Origin: an uncultured Duodenibacillus sp.
GTDB lineage: Bacteria; Pseudomonadota; Gammaproteobacteria; Burkholderiales; Burkholderiaceae_F
Length of the DNA stretch: 64,000 nucleotides
Assembly: GCA_944390745.1 (NCBI GenBank)
Contig: CALXQK010000019.1
Coordinates: 1 to 64,000 of the forward strand
Direction: 5' to 3'
In this document: in pieces, positions 27,686 through 38,464 of the stretch
How the letters are laid out: every line of letters begins with the position of its first letter
How positions within the stretch are numbered: the first letter of the stretch is position 1
Notes under the pieces: model-generated
The model's database searches: none
What the model saw: only the letters and a program-made list of their open reading frames with translations
What the model was told of the DNA's origin: nothing
Position numbers and translations under genes: made by a program

Positions 27686-27713
27686 TTGCAATACAAAAAA
27701 AGTATGCTATCGT
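27686..27713 (+). promoter_or_regulatory. Candidate dksA promoter
   Basis: TTGCAA (27686-27691) and TATCGT (27708-27713) are 16 bases apart, with TG one base before the -10 (extended -10 element). The surroundings are AT-rich in an otherwise GC-rich gap. A leader of about 100 nt to the dksA ATG would result. Confidence 0.5.
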
Positions 27714-27821
27714 TTGCGCCCTAAAAGAGGCCCCTGAAGGCGCAGCGCGACGTCCAGGCGACGCTTCCGACCCGAGCTATCGCATCGGCAGCCTTCTCCT
27801 TGACTTATCAAAACACGCACT

Positions 27822-28241
27822 ATGGCAACGAAGAAACTTTTGACCGAGCAGGAACTCCTGGCCATGCCCGAGAAGGACTATATGAACGAGCGCCAGCTTG
27901 AGTTCTTCCGCAACCGCCTCACCGAAATGGAGGCGCAGCTGCGCCACAACGCCGGCCAGACGACGGAAAACCTGCGCGAATCGACCGTTGTTCCCGATCC
28001 CGCCGACCGCGCCACGATCGAGGAGGAGCACGCCCTTGAGCTGCGCACCCGCGATCGCGAGCGCAAGCTTCTCAAGAAGGTGCAGGCGGCCATCAAGCGC
28101 ATCGACGACGGCGAGTACGGCTGGTGCGAGGAAACGGGCGAGCCCATCGGCGTGGCCCGTCTGCTGGCGCGCCCGACCGCGACGCTCTCGCTTGAGGCGC
28201 AGGAGCGCCGCGAGATCAAGCAGAAGATGTTCGGGGACTGA
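27822..28241 (+). CDS. dksA: RNA polymerase-binding transcription factor DksA, single-Cys form
   Basis: DksA works with ppGpp to reset transcription at rRNA and amino-acid promoters by inserting a coiled coil into the RNA polymerase secondary channel. The 139 residues have the coiled coil with its acidic tip DPADRA (D59, D62, A64). The globular domain keeps only one of four zinc-finger cysteines (C102 in [12 protein letters not shown]; the second pair is replaced by TLSLEAQ). This matches zinc-independent DksA forms. It sits between a COG0523 gene and hslVU and has its own terminator. Confidence 0.95.
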   Translation: MATKKLLTEQELLAMPEKDYMNERQLEFFRNRLTEMEAQLRHNAGQTTENLRESTVVPDPADRATIEEEHALELRTRDRERKLLKKVQAAIKRIDDGEYGWCEETGEPIGVARLLARPTATLSLEAQERREIKQKMFGD

Positions 28242-28291
28242 TCGCGTCGAATCCCGAAAATTTTGTTGCAGATCCTTGCAATCCGGAAAAG

Positions 28292-28320
28292 AGGAAGGCT
28301 CGCACGGCCTTCCTTTTTTC
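28292..28320 (+). terminator. Rho-independent terminator after dksA
   Basis: GGAAGGC (28293-28299) pairs with GCCTTCC (28307-28313) and is followed by six T residues. It separates dksA from hslVU. Confidence 0.9.
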
Positions 28321-28365
28321 GTTAGAGTAGCGTCGTTTTTTGATCTGCACGGGAAGAATCAAACT

Positions 28366-28914
28366 ATGGAACAGTTTCACGGAACGACCATCGCGTGCGT
28401 GCGCCGCGGCGGCTCGGTCGCCATGGGCGGCGACGGCCAGGTGACCCTGGGAAACGTGGTCTTCAAGGCGACCGCGCGCAAGGTGCGCCGCGTCTTTCAC
28501 GACCGCATTCTGGTGGGCTTTGCCGGCGCCACGGCCGATGCCTTCACGCTGCTTGAGCGGTTTGAGGGGATGCTCGAGAAGCACTCCGGCCACCTGATGC
28601 GCGCTTCGGTTGAGCTTGCCAAGCTCTGGCGCACGGACCGCGCGCTGCGGCATCTTGAGGCCATGATGATCGTGGCCGATGCCCAGACGACGCTCGTGCT
28701 CTCGGGCAACGGCGACGTGATCGAGCCTGAGGGCGGCATTGCGGCGATCGGCTCGGGCGGCAACTACGCCCTGTCGGCGGCGCGGGCGCTGCTCGCGCAC
28801 ACCGAAATGGATCCCGAGTCGATCGTGCGCGAGGCGCTCAAGATTGCGGGCGATCTTTGCATCTACACCAACCAGAACCACATTGTCGAAGTACTCGGCG
28901 ACCCCCGGGCCTGA
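28366..28914 (+). CDS. hslV: ATP-dependent protease subunit HslV
   Basis: HslV is the proteasome-like peptidase of the HslUV (ClpYQ) complex. The 182-residue product begins [15 protein letters not shown], so the catalytic N-terminal Thr is Thr7 behind a six-residue propeptide, unlike enterobacterial HslV where only Met is removed. Other family marks are [23 protein letters not shown] and the C-terminal [12 protein letters not shown] 28366 is set by homology. It is 64 bp upstream of hslU. Confidence 0.96.
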   Translation: MEQFHGTTIACVRRGGSVAMGGDGQVTLGNVVFKATARKVRRVFHDRILVGFAGATADAFTLLERFEGMLEKHSGHLMRASVELAKLWRTDRALRHLEAMMIVADAQTTLVLSGNGDVIEPEGGIAAIGSGGNYALSAARALLAHTEMDPESIVREALKIAGDLCIYTNQNHIVEVLGDPRA

Positions 28915-28978
28915 GCGCGGTTTGCGCACAGGGCCGGCCTAATGGTGCTTTTCAAGCCACATCAAAAGGAACATCTGC

Positions 28979-30331
28979 ATGACGGGCAATGAGCGCGGTC
29001 TGATGACGCCGCGGGAAATCGTAAGCGAACTGGACAAATACATCGTGGGGCAGGACGACGCCAAGCGCGCCGTTGCAGTGGCCTTGCGCAACCGCTGGAG
29101 GCGTTCGCGCGTTCCCGAGCCCCTGCACTCGGAGATCACCCCCAAGAACATCCTCATGATCGGACCCACGGGCGTGGGCAAGACCGAGATTGCGCGCCGC
29201 CTGGCGCGGCTCACCGACGCCCCCTTCGTGAAGACCGAGGCGACGAAGTTCACCGAGGTGGGCTATGTCGGCCGCAATGTCGAGTCGATCGTGCGCGATC
29301 TGATGGAGGCGGGCATGAAGCTCGTGCGTGAAAACCAGAAGAGGAAGGTGCGCGCCCGCGCCGAGGAGGCTGCGCGCGAGCGCGTGCTTGACCTGCTCGT
29401 GCCGCCGCCGACATCCATCACCAACCCTGACGGCACGCAGGCCCGCCCGGAGGAAAACGCCGCGCGCCGGCGCTTTCGCGAGCAGCTGCGCGAGGGACTG
29501 CTCGACGACAAGATCGTCGAGGCCGACGTGCCTGCGCGCGCCCCTGCCTTCAACATGATCACCCCGCAGGGGATGGATGACCTGGAAAACCAGCTGCAGA
29601 GCGTCTTTGACAAGATCAACGCCCAGCAGCGCGAAAAGCGCCGTCTGCCGGTCAGGGAGGTGCTTGAGATCTATACCGACGAGGAGGCCGGACGCCTCAT
29701 CGACGAGGACGATCTCACGCGCATCGCCATCGACAACGTGGAAAACAACGGCATCGTCTTCATCGATGAGATCGACAAGATCGCCCGCGGAGGCGAGACG
29801 AGCGGCGCGGATGTCTCGCGCGAGGGCGTGCAGCGCGACCTGCTTCCCCTGATCGAGGGCACCTCGGTGAAGACGAAGTACGGCTGGGTGCGCACCGATC
29901 ACGTGCTCTTCATCTGCTCGGGCGCCTTTCATCTGTCCAAGCCCTCGGACCTCGTGCCGGAGCTGCAGGGGCGGCTGCCGATCCGCGTGGAGCTCAAGAG
30001 CCTCACGTGCGAGGACTTCGAGCGCATCCTGAAGTCGACCGACGTTTCGATCGTCAAGCAGTACGAGGCGCTTCTGGCCGCCGACGGCGCGCGCATCAGC
30101 TTTACCGATGATGCGATCCGCACGATCGCCCGCTACGCCTACGAGGTCAATGAGCGCACGGAGAACATCGGGGCGCGGCGCCTGCACACCGTGATGGAAA
30201 AGCTCCTCGAGGAGGTGAGCTTTGAGGCGGGCAACCGCAGCGCGATGGAGCTCGTGATCGACGAGGACTACGTCAATGTGCACCTCGGCGCCATCGCCGG
30301 CAACGAGGATCTTTCGCGCTACGTGCTCTAG
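28979..30331 (+). CDS. hslU: HslUV protease ATPase subunit
   Basis: HslU is the AAA+ unfoldase that feeds substrates to HslV. The 450 residues hold [20 protein letters not shown], Walker A GPTGVGKT, the pore loop GYVGRNVE, the intermediate (I) domain, Walker [12 protein letters not shown], the sensor region, and the C-terminal LSRYVL that docks in HslV pockets. AAGGA lies upstream of ATG 28979. The gene ends 26 bp before a strong terminator. Confidence 0.98.
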   Translation: MTGNERGLMTPREIVSELDKYIVGQDDAKRAVAVALRNRWRRSRVPEPLHSEITPKNILMIGPTGVGKTEIARRLARLTDAPFVKTEATKFTEVGYVGRNVESIVRDLMEAGMKLVRENQKRKVRARAEEAARERVLDLLVPPPTSITNPDGTQARPEENAARRRFREQLREGLLDDKIVEADVPARAPAFNMITPQGMDDLENQLQSVFDKINAQQREKRRLPVREVLEIYTDEEAGRLIDEDDLTRIAIDNVENNGIVFIDEIDKIARGGETSGADVSREGVQRDLLPLIEGTSVKTKYGWVRTDHVLFICSGAFHLSKPSDLVPELQGRLPIRVELKSLTCEDFERILKSTDVSIVKQYEALLAADGARISFTDDAIRTIARYAYEVNERTENIGARRLHTVMEKLLEEVSFEAGNRSAMELVIDEDYVNVHLGAIAGNEDLSRYVL

Positions 30332-30634
30332 CCCGCGCGGCACACGCGCGTCCAGGCGGCAGGCGAATTTCCCGCGAGGTGGGGCGCCTGCCGTTTTTTC
30401 GTGCGCCGGCAGGGCCCGCGGGGCGGCTGCGCCTGTCATGTGCCGCGGGCGGATTTGTGCAACAATGCACGCCGGCGGCCCTCGGAGCGGCCCCGACCGC
30501 TTCCGCAGGAGTCTTTCGCCTCACTGGCGGACGCAGGCCGGCCTGCCCAGGGCCCGGCATGCACCCAACCCCGGCCCGTCCCGAGCCTGATTCCAGGGCT
30601 TTCAACGGCGTTCGATTGTTTTTTTCGAAAGACA
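30332..30634 (+). other. Intergenic region hslU-argB
   Basis: It contains the hslU terminator (30357-30399). Further on, a 14-bp palindrome GTGCA-ACAA-TGCAC (30457-30470) lies in the probable argB promoter area; it does not look like an ARG box. The rest, up to the argB ATG, is leader without recognisable elements. No gene is supported. Confidence 0.5.
30357..30399 (+). terminator. Rho-independent terminator after hslU
   Basis: CGGCAGGCG (30357-30365) pairs with CGCCTGCCG (30385-30393), followed by six T residues. Confidence 0.9.
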
Positions 30635-31537
30635 ATGACCAAGGCTACTTCCAACACCAATCTGGTGCCGGCTTCGCTCAAGGCGGAAATCCTGTCCGAA
30701 GCTCTTCCCTACATCCAGCGCTTTCACGGCAAGACGATCGTCATCAAGTACGGCGGCAACGCCATGACCGACCGACGCCTGCAGGAGGCGTTCGCCCGAG
30801 ACGTGGTGCTTCTGAAGCTGGTGGGCATGAACCCCGTGGTGGTCCATGGCGGGGGCCCGCAGATCAACAGCGCCCTGAGCCGGGTCGGCATCCAGAGTCA
30901 GTTCGTGCAGGGCATGCGCGTCACCGATCCGGCCACGATGGAGGTGGTTGAGTGGGTGCTGTGCGGCGAGGTGCAGGGCGATCTGGTGCAGATGATCAAC
31001 AGCTACGGCGGCCACGCCGTGGGCCTCAACGGCAAGGACGGCGCCATGATCAAGGCGCGCCGCATGAAGCTGCAGGACACCAACGACCCCAACGTCTGGC
31101 ACGACGTCGGACAGGTGGGTCTCATCGAGAAAATCAACCCCTCGGTCGTGCAGGCGCTCATGCAGGACCACTTCATTCCCGTCATCAGTCCCATCGGCAT
31201 GGGCGAGGACGGCCTGGCCTACAACATCAACGCCGATGTCGTGGCAGGCAAGATGGCCGAGACCCTCAGGGCCGAGAAGCTCGTGATGCTCACCAACACT
31301 CCGGGCGTGCTCGATCGGGAGGGAAATCTGCTCACGGGACTCTCGGCCTCGGGCATTGACGCGCTCTTCAAGGACGGCACGATTTCAGGCGGGATGCTGC
31401 CGAAGCTGTCCTCGGCGCTGTCGGCCGCGCGCAACGGCGTGCGCAGCGTGCACATCATCGACGGGCGCGTCACGCACTGCCTGCTGCTTGAAATTCTGAC
31501 GCCGCAGGGCGTGGGGACGATGATCAATGCCGATTAA
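30635..31537 (+). CDS. argB: Acetylglutamate kinase
   Basis: ArgB phosphorylates N-acetylglutamate, the second step of arginine synthesis. The 300-residue product has the usual features: VIKYGGNAM (phosphate loop Lys), [11 protein letters not shown], and the nucleotide-binding [13 protein letters not shown]. The N-terminal helix ([20 protein letters not shown]) is the type present in arginine-sensitive, hexameric kinases, so feedback inhibition by arginine is likely. ATG 30635 is set by homology. It overlaps the next gene by 11 bp. Confidence 0.96.
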   Translation: MTKATSNTNLVPASLKAEILSEALPYIQRFHGKTIVIKYGGNAMTDRRLQEAFARDVVLLKLVGMNPVVVHGGGPQINSALSRVGIQSQFVQGMRVTDPATMEVVEWVLCGEVQGDLVQMINSYGGHAVGLNGKDGAMIKARRMKLQDTNDPNVWHDVGQVGLIEKINPSVVQALMQDHFIPVISPIGMGEDGLAYNINADVVAGKMAETLRAEKLVMLTNTPGVLDREGNLLTGLSASGIDALFKDGTISGGMLPKLSSALSAARNGVRSVHIIDGRVTHCLLLEILTPQGVGTMINAD

Positions 31538-32288
31538 GCCGCGCCGCACCCAGAGGCCGGAGACGGCCGACGACGGGCAGGTGCGGGTGCGCCTGTCGCG
31601 CGTGCGCCTCTGGCTTGTGGACCTCGACGACACGATCTTCAACGCCTCGGCCGGGATGCTCGCGGCCATCCACCGGCGCATGGAGCAGTACATTGGCAGA
31701 CGGCTGGATCTTCCGCCGCAGCAGGCCGTGCGTCTGCAGAAGGACTACTGGCGCACGTACGGCGCCACGTTTGTGGGCCTGCAGCGCCATCACGGCGTTG
31801 CGCCCGATGAGTTCTTCGAGGCCACGCACGGCTTTGACCTGCAGCCGTACCTGAAGACCGTCACGGGCGCGCAGCGCCTTCGCGCCGTGCTCGCAAGGCT
31901 TCCCGGCAGACGGGTGGTGCTCACCAACGGGCCGCGCATCTACGCCGAGGGGGTGCTGCGCGGCCTGCGGCTGCGCGGCGTCTTTGACGGCGTGGTGAGC
32001 GCAAACGACATGCACATCTGCGGAAAGTGGCGCTCCAAGCCCGATCCGATTCTTTTTGCGCATGCTGCGCACGCCTTCGGCGCACGGCCGTGCGAAACAT
32101 GCTTTATCGATGACAGCCCGGCCAATCTTGCCGCGGCGCGCGCCCTGGGCATGGCCGCGGTCTGGTGCAGGGGATACCGAAACGACAAGCCCGCGACGGC
32201 TGCGCACCCCTGGGCCGACCTGGTGGTGGATAATCTGGATGCGCTTGCCGCAGAGCTCGGCCGCCGCCCGCGCGGCCGCGCAGGCTGA
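31527..32288 (+). CDS. HAD-family hydrolase, pyrimidine 5'-nucleotidase type
   Basis: A 253-residue HAD phosphatase resembling the pyrimidine 5'-nucleotidase (SDT1/YjjG-like) subgroup. Motif I is [12 protein letters not shown] (nucleophile Asp about residue 32), motif II VVLTNGP, the conserved Lys is in KPDP, and motif IV is [10 protein letters not shown]. In Burkholderiales a gene of this type often follows argB. The substrate is uncertain; dUMP or UMP-type nucleotides are plausible from family. It starts inside the end of argB, so the two are probably co-translated. Confidence 0.83.
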   Translation: MPIKPRRTQRPETADDGQVRVRLSRVRLWLVDLDDTIFNASAGMLAAIHRRMEQYIGRRLDLPPQQAVRLQKDYWRTYGATFVGLQRHHGVAPDEFFEATHGFDLQPYLKTVTGAQRLRAVLARLPGRRVVLTNGPRIYAEGVLRGLRLRGVFDGVVSANDMHICGKWRSKPDPILFAHAAHAFGARPCETCFIDDSPANLAAARALGMAAVWCRGYRNDKPATAAHPWADLVVDNLDALAAELGRRPRGRAG

Positions 32289-32341
32289 ACGGCCGGCCGC
32301 CCCGGCCGCGGGCCGCGCGCCTGCCGCGGGACTATTGGGAC

Positions 32342-34222
32342 ATGGGGACGATCATGCTGGGATTCATTCGAGGGGTGCTGAAGTCGGCCTGGACGATTCT
32401 GGACTTCACGCGCAGGGCGCTTGCCAACGTGCTGCTGCTGGTGATTGCCGGCGTTCTGGTCGGCGTGATTTTCCTTGAGGAGCGCACCCCGGACGTGCCC
32501 GCGCGCAGCATCCTCACCATCGATCTGGCCGGCGAGATCGTCGAGCACGGGGACTTCTCCGGCAGCGGGGCGATCGGATCGGTGTTCTCGGGATCCGAGC
32601 CGCAGACGCGGCTTCGGGACGTGCTTGCGGGACTCAACATTGCCGCAACGGACCCCAGCATCGAGGGGGTCCTGATGCGGCTCGACGACCTGGAGGGGGC
32701 GGGGCTTGCGACGCTGCGCGAAATCGGCGCGCAGATGGACCGCTTCAAGAGCGCGGGCAAGCGCATCACGGTCTGGGCGACGGGCTACAACCAGCAGCAG
32801 TACGCCATTGCCGCGCACGCAAGCGAGGTGTACGTCCACCCCATGGGGCAGGTCCTCTTGAAGGGCATCTCCACAAACCGCCTGTACTGGGGCGAGACCC
32901 TGCGCCGCCTCGGCGTCACCGTGCACGTCTTCAAGGCGGGCGACTACAAGAGCTCTCCGGAAAGCTTTGTTCTGAAGGCGCCCTCAAGGGAGTCGCTTGA
33001 GGCCGACCGCTTCTGGATCAAGGATGCCTGGAGCCAGTACGCCAACGCCATCGAGTCGGCCCGCGGGCTCATGCCCGGGGCGGTCGATGCGCTCATCGGC
33101 GACTATCCCGCGCGACTTGCAAAGGCCAAGGGCGACATGAGCCGCGTGGCGCTCAATGAAAGCCTCGTTGACGGCGTCACCACCCTCGACGAGACGCAGG
33201 ACATGCTCGTCGAGCGCCAGGGCGGACGCAAGGGCGTTGACGCCCTGCGCACGGTGTCGCTGTCGGACTATCTGGCGGCGCGGGTCAAGGCGCCGTCCTC
33301 GGACAAGCGCATCGCCGTCGTGACGATCGAGGGCGAGATCAAGGACGGGGCGGACGCGCCGGGCATGACGGGCGCCAGAAGCGCGGTGCAGCTCATCCGC
33401 GAGGCGCGCAGCAGCGAGCAGACCGCCGCGCTCGTGGTGCGCATCGACAGCCCCGGGGGCAGCGCGGTTGCAAGCGAACTCATCCGCCGCGAGCTTGAGC
33501 TTGTCAGAAAGGCCGGCAAGCCCGTCGTGGCGAGCATGGGCGACTATGCCGCAAGCGGCGGCTACTGGATTGCGACGGCCGCCGACCGCATCATCGCCGA
33601 CCCGATGAGCATCACAGGCTCGATCGGCGTCTTCGGCATCGTCCCGCGCTTTGACAAGACGCTTGCAATGGTCGACATCGGAACGGGCGGGGCCTCAACG
33701 TCGTGGCTTGCCTCGGCCGAAAGTCCTCTCCAGGACATGTCGCCCGGCTTTGAAAAGATGATGCAGCTCTCGGTGGCGCGCACCTACCGCGACTTTGTCC
33801 GGCTGGTGGCGCAGGGGCGGCACATGAGCGAAAAGCGCGTCACGGATCTTGCGCAGGGCCGCGTCTACACCGGGCGGCAGGCGCAGGAGCGAGGGCTTGC
33901 CGACAGCCTCGGCGGCGTGACCGAGGCGGTGGAGGAGGCCCGCAGACTGGCAAAGGCGCCCGGGGCTGACCTGATGTGGCTTGAAAAGAAGGAGGGGCGC
34001 CTGTCGATGCTTTTCAATGGGCTTTTCGGCGGGCTTGCGAAAATTCCGGCCGCGCAGAGCCTTCTGCACGCCCTTGCGGGCGAGCGTCTGATGCTGCGCG
34101 GTCTGGATCCCGGGACTGCGGCGCTCCTCACGGGGCCCGCGGCCGAGGCCGCGCGTTTTGCGCAGATGGTGCGCGAGCCCGAAAGCCTCTACGCGCACTG
34201 CCTGTGCAGCCGGCCGTTTTGA
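32342..34222 (+). CDS. sppA: Signal peptide peptidase SppA, 67K type
   Basis: SppA is a membrane-anchored periplasmic serine protease that degrades released signal peptides. The 626 residues have one N-terminal membrane helix (ALANVLLLVIAGVLVGVIF) and the tandem-domain architecture of the long form. The catalytic Lys is in the first half (FKAGDYKSSPESF) and the catalytic Ser in the second (MGDYAASGGYW), followed by MSITGSIGVFG. ATG 32342 or the one four codons later could be the start; the second has GGGG at better spacing. Confidence 0.94.
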   Translation: MGTIMLGFIRGVLKSAWTILDFTRRALANVLLLVIAGVLVGVIFLEERTPDVPARSILTIDLAGEIVEHGDFSGSGAIGSVFSGSEPQTRLRDVLAGLNIAATDPSIEGVLMRLDDLEGAGLATLREIGAQMDRFKSAGKRITVWATGYNQQQYAIAAHASEVYVHPMGQVLLKGISTNRLYWGETLRRLGVTVHVFKAGDYKSSPESFVLKAPSRESLEADRFWIKDAWSQYANAIESARGLMPGAVDALIGDYPARLAKAKGDMSRVALNESLVDGVTTLDETQDMLVERQGGRKGVDALRTVSLSDYLAARVKAPSSDKRIAVVTIEGEIKDGADAPGMTGARSAVQLIREARSSEQTAALVVRIDSPGGSAVASELIRRELELVRKAGKPVVASMGDYAASGGYWIATAADRIIADPMSITGSIGVFGIVPRFDKTLAMVDIGTGGASTSWLASAESPLQDMSPGFEKMMQLSVARTYRDFVRLVAQGRHMSEKRVTDLAQGRVYTGRQAQERGLADSLGGVTEAVEEARRLAKAPGADLMWLEKKEGRLSMLFNGLFGGLAKIPAAQSLLHALAGERLMLRGLDPGTAALLTGPAAEAARFAQMVREPESLYAHCLCSRPF

Positions 34223-34259
34223 GTCCCGGCCGCGGGCAGCCGGTCCTGCAGGAAAAAAC

Positions 34260-34297
34260 AAGGCCCCCTTTGCGGATCGATCCGCAAAGGGGGCCTT
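34260..34297 (-). terminator. Perfect 19-bp palindrome, terminator between sppA and hemB
   Basis: Bases 34260-34278 are the exact reverse complement of 34279-34297 with no spacer. On the minus strand the stem is followed by TTGTTTTTT (plus A tract at 34253-34258), so it should end hemB. On the plus strand it could also end sppA. Confidence 0.85.
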
Positions 34298-34309
34298 GAA
34301 CCCGATGAA

Positions 34310-34348
34310 GGGGGACTTCGGCCGGCGGGGCGCCGGCCGTAGTCCCCC
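34310..34348. repeat. Second long inverted repeat next to the hemB terminator
   Basis: GGGGGACT-T-CGGCCGGCG (34310-34327) and CGCCGGCCG-T-AGTCCCCC (34331-34348) form an 18-bp stem with one T-T mismatch and a GGG loop. It lies 12 bp from the first palindrome and 19 bp from the hemB stop. Its role is unknown. Confidence 0.7.
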
Positions 34349-34367
34349 GCAGCCGCAGGGGGCGGGA

Positions 34368-35399
<1,032 letters not shown>

Positions 35400-35468
35400 T
35401 CAAAGAGATGAAAATGCGGGGCGTCTGCCATGCAGGCGCTCCAAAAGTCTGCGGCGCCGGGCAGACCC

Positions 35469-36140
35469 CTAGGGGGCCTTTGCGGCGCAGTCAAGCCGTC
35501 CTTCGGGATCAATCCAGGACAGAAGCGTTGTCTGCAGCTGCTCGACGCCCTCCTTCTTGAGCCCGGAGAAAAGCTGCGCGCTCACGTGCGGGCCGACCGC
35601 GCGGGCCCGCTCGAGAGCCTGCGCCAGAACCTGCGCGCGCTCGGCGCGCTTGATCTGATCGGACTTGTTGATGAGCCAGAGCTGGCGCACGTGCGCGCGC
35701 GATTCAAAAAAGTCGATCAGCCACTCGTCGGCGGGCATGAAGGGGCGGCGCGCGTCCATCACGATCACGATGCCGGTGAGCGAGGGCCGCTGCGCGAGGT
35801 AGCCGCCGATCAGTCCGCTCCAGCCCGCGCGCGTCTCCTGCGCGGCCCGGGCGTAGCCGTAGCCCGGCAGGTCGACGAGAAACCCCACGTCCTCGCGCCG
35901 GGCGCCGCCGGGCGCCGCCTGCGGCAGTCTGCGCGAGAGCGCAAAGAAGTTGATGAGCTGCGTGCGGCCGGGCGTCTTGGAGGCGAATGCAAGGCGCCCC
36001 TGGCGGGTGAGCACGTTGATGGTCGTGGACTTGCCGGCGTTGGAGCGTCCGGCAAAGGCGATCTCGGGCAGCCCCGCGCCCGGAAGCTGGGCAATGGTCG
36101 CCGCCGACGTACGAAACCGTGCAGAATCAAAGAGGGACAC
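35469..36140 (-). CDS. engB: Ribosome biogenesis GTPase EngB/YihA
   Basis: An essential GTPase for 50S assembly. The 223-residue product has G1 FAGRSNAGKS, G2 TPGRTQ, G3 DLPGYGYA, and G4 NKSD (INKSDQIKRAER). The start codon is GTG (36140-36138) at the conserved MSLFDSARF. AGGAG is 13 bases away, rather far. The gene is divergent from nothing: hemB lies downstream and mnmA upstream on the same strand. Confidence 0.96.
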   Translation of the reverse strand: MSLFDSARFRTSAATIAQLPGAGLPEIAFAGRSNAGKSTTINVLTRQGRLAFASKTPGRTQLINFFALSRRLPQAAPGGARREDVGFLVDLPGYGYARAAQETRAGWSGLIGGYLAQRPSLTGIVIVMDARRPFMPADEWLIDFFESRAHVRQLWLINKSDQIKRAERAQVLAQALERARAVGPHVSAQLFSGLKKEGVEQLQTTLLSWIDPEGRLDCAAKAP

Positions 36141-36223
36141 GATGCAAAGGGCTCCTGGAGTGGTCCTTGACTTGGTGGGAGATCTTAAGCCCGCAAACTG
36201 ATGCGGCAGTTAAGGCGCAGGCC

Positions 36224-37336
36224 CTACTCCTCACAGCGGACGCGGTCGATGAAGCCGCCGCCCAGGCACGTCTCGCCCGCGTAGAGCACGGCGCTCTGGC
36301 CGGGCGTGGCCGCCCACTGCGGCTCGGGGAAGAACAGGTCGAACTCCCCGGTACAGCGGCCTGCGGCATCGGCGGGGCGCACCGCATCAATGCGGCAGCT
36401 GCCGTCGGGCGCGCGGTAGCGCGTCTTGACTGTAACGGCCGCGCCCGGCTCGGGCGCGCGGCCTGAAATCCAGCTTGCGTGCACGGCCGTCAGCGCATCG
36501 GTCCTGAGCCACGGATGGTCGTGCCCCTGCACGACCCAGAGCGTGTTGGCCGCCAGATCCTTTCGGGCGACAAACCAGGGCTCGCCGCTGCCGTCGCGGC
36601 TGCCGCCGATGCCGATGCCCTTGCGCTGTCCGAGCGTATAAAAGCTCAGCCCCATGTGCTCGCCCACCACCTTGCCGTCGGGACGGCGGATGGGGCCGGG
36701 GTGCGCGGGCAGATAGCGGTTGAGGAACTCCCGAAAGGGCCGCTCGCCGATAAAGCAGATGCCGGTGGAGTCCTTCTTGTCGGCCACGGGCAGCCCGATT
36801 TCGTGCGCGATCCTGCGCACGTCGCGCTTGAGCATGCCGCCGACGGGAAAGACGGCCCTGGAGAGCTGCGCCTGGTTGAGCCGGTGCAGAAAGTAGCTCT
36901 GGTCCTTGCCCGGATCGAGGCCGCGCAGCAGCTCAAAGCCCGAGTCGGTTTCGCGCACGCGCGCGTAGTGTCCGGTGGCGATGTGGTCGGCGCCCATCGC
37001 CATGGCGTGGTCAAGAAAGGCGTTGAACTTGATTTCGGCGTTGCACAGCACGTCGGGGTTGGGCGTGCGGCCGGCCGAATATTCCCGAAGGAAGTCGGAA
37101 AAGACGCGCTCCTTGTATTCGCGCGCGAAGTTGACCGCCTCCAGATCGATGCCGATCACGTCCGCGGCGCTTGCCGCGTCGAGAAAGTCCTGGCGGCTGG
37201 AGCAGTACTCGGAGTCGTCGTCATCCTCCCAGTTCTTCATGAAGAGGCCGATGACTTCGTAGCCCGCCTGCTTGAGCAGCCAGGCGCTCACGGCGCTGTC
37301 GACGCCGCCGCTCATGCCGATGACGACAGTGTGCAT
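36224..37336 (-). CDS. mnmA: tRNA-specific 2-thiouridylase
   Basis: MnmA puts sulfur on U34 of tRNA-Lys, -Glu and -Gln (the tRNA-Gln TTG in this window is a substrate type). The 370 residues show the PP-loop [15 protein letters not shown], the catalytic cysteines in [12 protein letters not shown] and [12 protein letters not shown], and [14 protein letters not shown]. The ATG at 37336 is at the conserved [11 protein letters not shown]; upstream frame is not conserved. Confidence 0.97.
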   Translation of the reverse strand: MHTVVIGMSGGVDSAVSAWLLKQAGYEVIGLFMKNWEDDDDSEYCSSRQDFLDAASAADVIGIDLEAVNFAREYKERVFSDFLREYSAGRTPNPDVLCNAEIKFNAFLDHAMAMGADHIATGHYARVRETDSGFELLRGLDPGKDQSYFLHRLNQAQLSRAVFPVGGMLKRDVRRIAHEIGLPVADKKDSTGICFIGERPFREFLNRYLPAHPGPIRRPDGKVVGEHMGLSFYTLGQRKGIGIGGSRDGSGEPWFVARKDLAANTLWVVQGHDHPWLRTDALTAVHASWISGRAPEPGAAVTVKTRYRAPDGSCRIDAVRPADAAGRCTGEFDLFFPEPQWAATPGQSAVLYAGETCLGGGFIDRVRCEE

Positions 37337-37502
37337 AGGGTGTAGTGTCTCTTGTGTGGAAGGGGCCCCGCAGGACAGGGTCCGCGCGCCCGCCTCGAAA
37401 AAAGGCGGACCATGAAAAAGCTTAGCGCAGCCGCCCCGGGCGCAGGCGCATTTTGCCTTCCCGCGGGCATTTTTTTCGCGAAAGGAAAGGAGCCCCAAAA
37501 AA

Positions 37503-38036
37503 ATGACCAGATGTTTTGCAGCCGCCGCGGGGTGCGCCTCGATTCTTCTTCTTTGTTCGGCCGCGGACGCCGGAGGCGCGATCTCCGAGCAGACGGCCTG
37601 GCGCATTGCGCTTGATCGTTCAGGCGCGGCCGCCGGGGACGTGCAGCGCCGCAAGGTGCGCCGCGACGAGGAGGACGGCGAGGCGGTCCTTGAGTTTGAG
37701 ACGGCCTGCGGAGACTATGACTACTCGGTGTCGCTGCGCGACGGAATGGTTCTTCATGCCGACGCGGAAGTCCGCGAGGAGTGCTGCAGGCGTTGGGAGC
37801 CGCGGAGTCTTGGCGCCGCCGAGTCCCGCAGGAGGGTGATCGGCGAAGTCTTGCGCCGCGTGCCGGGGGCGCGGGCCTCCGACATCAGCCTGAGGCAGGA
37901 GGGATCCCGCTGGGAGGGCGTGCTGCGGCAGCCGGGCTTCAAGCACGAGTTTGAGGCCGACCGCCGCAGCGGCATCATCACGGACTGGACCACCGACCGC
38001 AGGCAGGACGGCCTGCGGCCGGGGCGGCGGGACTAG
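37503..38036 (+). CDS. Small exported PepSY-like protein
   Basis: A 177-residue protein with a signal peptide ([20 protein letters not shown], cleaved near ADA-GG). The remainder resembles two PepSY-type repeats: [16 protein letters not shown]...[15 protein letters not shown] and the second near residues 105-165 ([30 protein letters not shown]). Such proteins are periplasmic, often inhibitors or metal/redox-related partners. GGAG lies 9 bases before the ATG. It is convergent with napB, overlapping its stop by 4 bp. Function cannot be assigned. Confidence 0.7.
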   Translation: MTRCFAAAAGCASILLLCSAADAGGAISEQTAWRIALDRSGAAAGDVQRRKVRRDEEDGEAVLEFETACGDYDYSVSLRDGMVLHADAEVREECCRRWEPRSLGAAESRRRVIGEVLRRVPGARASDISLRQEGSRWEGVLRQPGFKHEFEADRRSGIITDWTTDRRQDGLRPGRRD

Positions 38037-38464
38037 TGCACGGCGGGCACGAGCGGCTCGACGTTGGCCTGCGGCGCATGGCAGAGCATGCACTCGTGGC
38101 GCGAGGGCGCCATGACGAGCTTGCCGTCGACCTTGGTCCAGTGCGAGGAGGGCATCGCCGCGGGCTGGCCCTTCACCTTGGGCGCGTCGATTTTCTCGAC
38201 GTTGCCGTGGCACATCATGCAGGGGTTGGCGTCGCGGGTGATTTTCATCGTCGAGACGTCATGCGGAATCATGGCGGGCATGCCGTACTGCGTGTCGCGG
38301 TACAGCCCCGCGCCCATGGCAAAGGACTTCGGGGTGGGGGTTTCAAAGGGGCTCGTCTTCTCCAGACTCGTCTGGTTGATGTCGATGGGCTGGGAGGTGG
38401 TGCAGGCGGCCACAAGCGTCATGGCGGCCGCAGAGATCAGCGCGGTGACGAAAATAGATTTCAT
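38033..38464 (-). CDS. napB: Diheme cytochrome NapB with a lipoprotein-type signal
   Basis: NapB is the small subunit of periplasmic nitrate reductase and passes electrons to NapA. Two heme-binding motifs are present in the 143 residues: CMMCH and CMLCH, with distal His candidates in MPAMIPHD and MPSSHW. The signal sequence ends LVAAC, a good lipobox (Cys about residue 21), so the protein may be membrane-tethered instead of soluble as in E. coli. It starts directly after the napH stop codon, with no gap. Confidence 0.95.
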   Translation of the reverse strand: MKSIFVTALISAAAMTLVAACTTSQPIDINQTSLEKTSPFETPTPKSFAMGAGLYRDTQYGMPAMIPHDVSTMKITRDANPCMMCHGNVEKIDAPKVKGQPAAMPSSHWTKVDGKLVMAPSRHECMLCHAPQANVEPLVPAVH

